From the NCBI GenBank assembly GCA_021325275.1, contig JAJPHL010000071.1, positions 124,001 through 188,000 of the forward strand: a stretch of 64,000 nt of DNA, given 5' to 3'. The stretch comes from Terriglobia bacterium (GTDB lineage Bacteria; Acidobacteriota; Terriglobia; JAJPHL01). The notes below the pieces were generated by a model. The model was not told where the DNA came from, made no database searches, and saw nothing but the letters and a program-made list of their open reading frames with translations. Shown one piece after another: positions 59,681-64,000 of this stretch (the first letter of the stretch is position 1; the number at the start of each line of letters is the position of its first letter). Both the position numbers and the translations under genes were made by a program.

Positions 59681-60241
59681 ATGAGTGACGGCGACGGATT
59701 CGAGAACCTCGGGGACGACACGCTGGCCGAGCGTTTTAGAAGCTCGGGCGGACAAGCGTATTTCGCCGAATTGGTGCGGCGACACGGTAGCGCGATTCAA
59801 CGCTATTGTCGACGATTTGTCCCCGACGCCGCGCTGGCCGAGGATCTCGCCCAGGAGACTTTTCTGCGGGCCTTCACGCATTTCCACCAGTATCAAGGCG
59901 GCAACTTCAAGGCTTGGCTGTACCGCATCGCCTTCACGGTTTCCCTCAATCGCAGCAAATCATCAGGCCCGCAAACGTCCGCGCTGGAGAGTCCCGAATT
60001 GTTGAGTCACTCGGAGGATTTCGTGCGCGATCTCTTGACCAAGGCGGACGTGAGGGCCGTTTTGGCGGAGATGACCGTCCCTCAGCGGGTTTGTCTAAAG
60101 CTGTTTTATATTCAAGGCTTAAGCTATCGAGAAATCGTGACTGCCACCAGCTATAGCGAGAAAGAAGTAAAGAGCCACATCCAAAACGGCGGCCGGCGTT
60201 TCGAGATTCTGTGGGAAAAGAGGACCGGCCTCAAGAGATGA
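59681..60241 (+). CDS. ECF-type RNA polymerase sigma factor
   Basis: A 186-residue sigma factor. Region 2 is AYFAELVRRHGSAIQRYCRRFVPDAALAEDLAQETFLRAFTHFHQYQGGNFKAWLYRIAFTVSLN. Region 4 is VLAEMTVPQRVCLKLFYIQGLSYREIVTATSYSEKEVKSHIQNGGRRFEILW. Both lie in the normal order for an ECF factor. The next gene encodes a ZAS-type anti-sigma whose ATG overlaps this stop codon (ATGA), so the pair should form a sensing module. The CHAT/TPR gene follows two bases after the anti-sigma. The start at 59681 is preferred to a GTG eleven codons upstream. Confidence 0.93.
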   Translation: MSDGDGFENLGDDTLAERFRSSGGQAYFAELVRRHGSAIQRYCRRFVPDAALAEDLAQETFLRAFTHFHQYQGGNFKAWLYRIAFTVSLNRSKSSGPQTSALESPELLSHSEDFVRDLLTKADVRAVLAEMTVPQRVCLKLFYIQGLSYREIVTATSYSEKEVKSHIQNGGRRFEILWEKRTGLKR

Positions 60242-60885
60242 ACGACAACAGCCAATTCGACCAGTGGCTGCGCCAGAACCTTTCGCAGTTGCGGGAAGGT
60301 GCGTGTCCCGACATGAACACGCAGGCGCAATTCGTTCGTGGAGAGTTGGCGCGCGAGGTCGCGCGAGAGGTGGAACGGCACATCGAGGGGTGCGGTCACT
60401 GTGATCTGGCCGTGGACCGCATCCGCACCTTCGAGCAAGCACTGCAGAAAGAAATGCACTCCCGATGGGGATGGCTCGTTCCGGCGGTTTCGGTGGCGGC
60501 GTTATTGTCGTTGGCCTATCCCGCATATCTGGGATTGCAGTACCGGCCCGCGCCCGGTATGATGGCGCCGCCTCCGACCCTGGCAATCCGGTCGGCGCAA
60601 GTCTTGGACTTGCGCACCGCTCGCGGCGCAAGCCCGCCGCCATCGACCGGCGTGGCGCGCTTATTGGAACTGCAGTTCCTCGTGCCGATCGAGCCCGGCC
60701 ACCACTACACGGCCACGATCACCGGTCCGAAGACTCTGCCCGCGGCCGAAATTACTAGCTATGACGACATCGGCAATTTTGCTCTGGTTTTGGATCGCAC
60801 CAACCTTCCGCACGGCAGTTATAAGCTGGCAGTCGCGGACCGCGAGTCGCCGGATCGTCACTGGGATTTTCCCTTCGAGTTGTAG
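60238..60885 (+). CDS. ZAS-type anti-sigma factor, membrane-anchored
   Basis: A 215-residue protein. The N-terminus has CPDMNTQAQFVRGELAREVAREVERHIEGCGHCDLAVDR. H48-x3-C52-x2-C55 is the zinc-binding anti-sigma motif. One membrane helix follows (about 77-101, LVPAVSVAALLSLAYPAYLG), then an outer domain with FLVPIEPGHHYTATITGPKT and NLPHGSYKLAVADRES. It should hold the ECF sigma inactive in the cytoplasm and sense something outside. Its ATG overlaps the sigma stop. The outer domain has no recognised ligand. Confidence 0.9.
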   Translation: MNDNSQFDQWLRQNLSQLREGACPDMNTQAQFVRGELAREVAREVERHIEGCGHCDLAVDRIRTFEQALQKEMHSRWGWLVPAVSVAALLSLAYPAYLGLQYRPAPGMMAPPPTLAIRSAQVLDLRTARGASPPPSTGVARLLELQFLVPIEPGHHYTATITGPKTLPAAEITSYDDIGNFALVLDRTNLPHGSYKLAVADRESPDRHWDFPFEL

Positions 60886-60887
60886 CC

Positions 60888-63800
60888 ATGCGCCGACACT
60901 TTTGGCTTTTGCCTCTTGCCTCTTGCTTTTTGCCTTGCAGCCCGCCTCTTCCAGCGCAACCCTCTCCATTGATGGCGGAATATAACCACGCATGGGTCCT
61001 AACCGGCCAATTGAAGCCCGACGAGGCGATCCCGATTCTGAAGAGGATCATTGCCAAGGACAGCACGTTCCATCGCGCCTATCACGGGCTTGTGCGAGCT
61101 TACGCACAGAAGAAAGCTCTCGACAAAGCAGCAGACTTCTTCCGCTTGCTGATCGACAAGGACGCAAGCAATGCCTTCGCCCATTATGGACTAGCCGAAG
61201 CCTTGGAAGCCGAAGGTAACCATGAGGCAGCGATTCAAGCTTTCCTTGAGTGCATCGGCAGGGAACCGCGCGCTGCCGTTTGCTATCCGTCCGGGCATTG
61301 GTACCGTGCCATGGCCGCATCCGCGGCGACTAGGTTCGAGCGGGCCATACCGCGAGAACCAAACGATCCTTATCGGTTTCTCGGTCTTTCCGATCTCTTC
61401 GCGAGCCAAGGCAGGAAGGAAGACGCTCTCGCGAACGCCAAAGAGGGACTTGCGAAGTCTCAAGGGCAGCCAGAGCTAGAGGCGGCGTTTCATGTTCGGC
61501 TGGCGGCGAACTGTGAGTGGAACCTGGACGGCGAGTGCTTGGGTCACCTACAAGAGGCTTACGGGATTATGGAAGGTCTTGGGGATTGGGAGGGGGCGCT
61601 CGACGCAGCGAGCGTGCTAACGCGCTTCGATTATGCAAGGGGCGCGTTTGATGAGGCCCAGGCATTCCTACAACGAAATTTGAGCTTCGCAAGAAACATC
61701 GAAAACCGCCTCGCGGAAGAGGCCTGCTTAAGGCAAATGGGTGAACTTTACCGTTACCGTGGCGATCTCGATGCCGCTATCGAATCGTATTCCCAGCGCG
61801 AACGGCTCGATGCGGAAATCGGATACACCGAAGGCGCGGACGACGCGCAGTATCGTATCCAACAGATTTATCGCGAACAAGGCCGTTTGAAAGAAGCGCT
61901 GGACTTGTTGGACGATTTGTTGCCAAGGGCCGCCGGACGTGACCGGCGTTACGAAGCGCTTCTCCTCACCGATAAAGGCGCCGTCCTTGCAGACCAGGGC
62001 GAATACTTTAAGGCGATCGAAGCTGAGAAGCAGTCGATTGCCGCCTTTCAAAGCCTAGGCCTGGACTGGCCGGCGGGGGCTGGCCTGGGAATGCTCGCCA
62101 TGCACTACACCTCTCTCGGCGATTACGGTATGGCGATCGATTACTATGAGAAATCGCTCGAATCTGCCCGCCACTTCAATGATCCCAGTGAGGTATCGAG
62201 AAATCTTTACAACCTAGGAGATATGTACCTGCGGATGGGACGACCGCGGGAAGCGCTAAAGGCTCTGGAAGACGCCCGTACCCTGCTGAATAGCAATCCG
62301 TGGTTCGTTGCAAAGACGCTCTTGAATCTGGGCCGCGCCTATCTGCGGATGGGCCGCCCTTCCGAGGCGCTTCAGCGCCTGAATGAAGCTCTTCGCCAAG
62401 CTCAAGCCCTTGGACACAAGCGTTACGAGGCGGAAGCGCTGTGCGCGCTGGGAGAGACCGATCTGCATCTCCAAAAACTCGATGAGGCAGAACGGTTTTT
62501 TCAAGACAGTCTCGACATCGCGGAGAAGTCCGGTATTGCCAGCATGATCGTCGCGGCGCGGCAGGGACTTGGGGAAACGGCGCTCCGGCTGGGGAAGTAC
62601 GCGGAAGCACGCCGGGAGTTTGAAACCGCGATTGAGAGCCTTGAATCCGTGCGCAACGAAGTTCCCGACCCGGAATTGCGCATAGGCTTGGTTCAGCAAC
62701 ATGCTCAGCTTTATGAAGAAATGATCGAGTCGCTGTATGCGCTACATCTCCGGGATGGCGCCAAGGCCTATGATCGTTTGGCGTTCGACTATGCAGAACG
62801 AGGCCGGGCGCGATCATTTCTCGAATCTCTTTGGGAATCGCGTGCGCATGTCAACAAGGGTCTGAGCCCGGAACAGAGTCACCAGCGAGAGCATCTCTTA
62901 GCCGCGATTTCGATGGCGTCAAAGACGTTACAGACGGCGCAAAATGAGCCGAATCGGCAAGCGCTGAAAAATGCGGAGATGAGACTGTCCGCGTGGGTCG
63001 AAGACATTCGAGCTGCCAATCCCGAATATCAGAAGCTCCAATATCCACAACCTTACTCTTGGCGCAAGGTCCAGTCGGAAATCGTCAAATCCGACATCGC
63101 GATCCTGGAATACGCACTGGGTGAGAAGCGCTCGTTCCTCTGGGCGTTCACCGGCCAGCGGTTGAGAATGATCCCGTTGCCTGGCCGCGGTGTTATCGAA
63201 ACCCAGGTGAACGCATACCGCAGAGCCATCGCCCGTGCGCCGCGGGGGCAGGCCACTCTCAAAGCCGATCAAGCCCTCGCCGGCAAGTTGTATGAAACGC
63301 TACTCCGTCCGGCGGATACATTTCTGCGGCCTGGCACCAGAGTGCTGATAATTCCGGACGGAATCCTCTATTACCTGCCGTTCGAAGCGTTGCTCTGTGG
63401 CACGACAGACCGCTATGTGGTCGAGGACTTCGCCATCGCGTATGCTCCTTCGGCTTCGGCTTATGGCAGCCTTGTCAACACCACCTCCAGACAAGTCCGA
63501 CGAGAACTGCTGGCTTTCGGCGACCCGCCCTTCGGAAAGAACGCGGTTCAAGCATCTGGCGATGTCGTGCGTGGTGTCTACGAGCGAAACGGATGGCGGC
63601 TCTCACCGTTGCCTAACACTCGCCGGGAGGTCGAAGCAATCGCGGCGCTCTATCCGGCTAGCCAGCAAAAGATTTATCTTGGCCCAGCGGCAACGGAGGC
63701 GGCCGTCAAGAGAGAGGACCTGATGAACTACAAGCGGATCCACTTCGCCACGCATGCCGTCGTGGATGATCGAACTCCGGCGCGCTCCGGCGTCGTGTTA

Positions 63801-64000
63801 TCCCTGATTGACACAGGCCAGGAAGACGGCGTTCTGCGGATGCCGGAAATCTTCAATCTGGAGCTTAATGCGGATCTCGTGGTGCTCTCGGCTTGTCAAA
63901 CGGGCCTCGGTCAGCTAATCCGGGGCGAAGGTATGGTCGGCCTGACGCGGGCGTTCCTATACGCAGGGTCCCAGCGGGTTGTCGTGAGCCTTTGGGAGGT
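60888..64000 (+). CDS. exported TPR-CHAT protease-like protein (C-terminus beyond window)
   Basis: The frame is open from ATG at 60888 to the right edge (1037 codons). The start reads MRRHFWLLPLASCFLPC, a lipoprotein-like signal, but the encoding DNA is a CTTTTGCCTCTTGCC repeat, so the true signal is uncertain. Residues 30-640 are tetratricopeptide repeats (about twelve, such as LNLGRAYLRMGRPSEALQRLNEAL and LCALGETDLHLQKLDEAERFF). From about 720 to the edge is a CHAT domain, a caspase-like fold with catalytic His in HFATHA (H956) and Cys in VVLSACQTGLG (C1003). It lies two bases after the anti-sigma gene and is presumably co-regulated with the ECF pair. Its substrate is unknown. Confidence 0.92.
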   Translation, partial: MRRHFWLLPLASCFLPCSPPLPAQPSPLMAEYNHAWVLTGQLKPDEAIPILKRIIAKDSTFHRAYHGLVRAYAQKKALDKAADFFRLLIDKDASNAFAHYGLAEALEAEGNHEAAIQAFLECIGREPRAAVCYPSGHWYRAMAASAATRFERAIPREPNDPYRFLGLSDLFASQGRKEDALANAKEGLAKSQGQPELEAAFHVRLAANCEWNLDGECLGHLQEAYGIMEGLGDWEGALDAASVLTRFDYARGAFDEAQAFLQRNLSFARNIENRLAEEACLRQMGELYRYRGDLDAAIESYSQRERLDAEIGYTEGADDAQYRIQQIYREQGRLKEALDLLDDLLPRAAGRDRRYEALLLTDKGAVLADQGEYFKAIEAEKQSIAAFQSLGLDWPAGAGLGMLAMHYTSLGDYGMAIDYYEKSLESARHFNDPSEVSRNLYNLGDMYLRMGRPREALKALEDARTLLNSNPWFVAKTLLNLGRAYLRMGRPSEALQRLNEALRQAQALGHKRYEAEALCALGETDLHLQKLDEAERFFQDSLDIAEKSGIASMIVAARQGLGETALRLGKYAEARREFETAIESLESVRNEVPDPELRIGLVQQHAQLYEEMIESLYALHLRDGAKAYDRLAFDYAERGRARSFLESLWESRAHVNKGLSPEQSHQREHLLAAISMASKTLQTAQNEPNRQALKNAEMRLSAWVEDIRAANPEYQKLQYPQPYSWRKVQSEIVKSDIAILEYALGEKRSFLWAFTGQRLRMIPLPGRGVIETQVNAYRRAIARAPRGQATLKADQALAGKLYETLLRPADTFLRPGTRVLIIPDGILYYLPFEALLCGTTDRYVVEDFAIAYAPSASAYGSLVNTTSRQVRRELLAFGDPPFGKNAVQASGDVVRGVYERNGWRLSPLPNTRREVEAIAALYPASQQKIYLGPAATEAAVKREDLMNYKRIHFATHAVVDDRTPARSGVVLSLIDTGQEDGVLRMPEIFNLELNADLVVLSACQTGLGQLIRGEGMVGLTRAFLYAGSQRVVVSLWE

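Overview
The window is GC-rich chromosomal DNA from a diderm soil-type bacterium, most likely an acidobacterium of the Solibacter/Bryobacter group. The pointers are a Solibacter-type C-terminal domain (TIGR03437-like) on the protein at 15419-16828, an acidobacterial-style secreted von Willebrand protein, PEP-CTERM proteins, many large secreted beta-rich proteins, TolB-like winged-helix regulators and a CHAT/TPR protein with its own ECF sigma factor. No phage genes, insertion sequences or CRISPR arrays were seen. The only RNA gene found is a tRNA-Leu(TAA).

Layout. 1-7359: the amino-terminal 2453 residues of a giant secreted protein built from four repeated beta-helix/Ig-like modules, cut by the window edge. 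7788-10240: a KOW-like protein, a zinc ribbon, a GT4 glycosyltransferase and a GH130 enzyme. 10422-18261: small envelope and stress proteins (SYLF, lmo0937-like, DUF3309-like), a DksA-type protein, two response regulators (one an NtrC-type sigma-54 activator), an ice-binding-like surface protein and a Crp/Fnr regulator. 18390-23146: an Nramp-like transporter and a DUF11-repeat surface protein. 24031-29022: a nitric oxide module (quinol NO reductase, hemerythrin, cupin, NnrS-like protein). 29231-33706: further small stress proteins (CsbD, metallothionein, YflT-like, BON lipoprotein). 33044-37519: a CheB-CheR-PAS-kinase hybrid with a second kinase and a receiver. 37738-40006: a class D-like sortase, a VWA protein and a protein with an LPATA sorting signal. 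40291-47904: a phospholipase C-like protein, secreted proteins, the tRNA and two PEP-CTERM proteins. 47938-59549: a carbohydrate and phosphate scavenging block (GH127 and GH54 arabinofuranosidase-type enzymes, a six-hairpin glycosidase, M23, DedA, PhoD). 59681-64000: ECF sigma factor, ZAS anti-sigma and CHAT/TPR protein.

The most interesting signal is regulatory. Ten sequences with the sigma-54 -24/-12 layout (GG-N10-GC) lie upstream of genes between 10 and 43 kb. Almost all have a palindrome of the form TGCAR-N3-YTGCA about 50-120 bp further upstream, where enhancer sites for sigma-54 activators normally lie. One promoter leads an operon whose last gene is an NtrC-type activator, so the system is probably autoregulated. 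The inferred regulon joins SYLF, CsbD, BON, lmo0937/DUF3309-like proteins, the chemotaxis-like kinase hybrid and the sortase/LPATA cassette into one envelope-stress programme. This is an inference from sequence patterns read by eye; none of it was computed.
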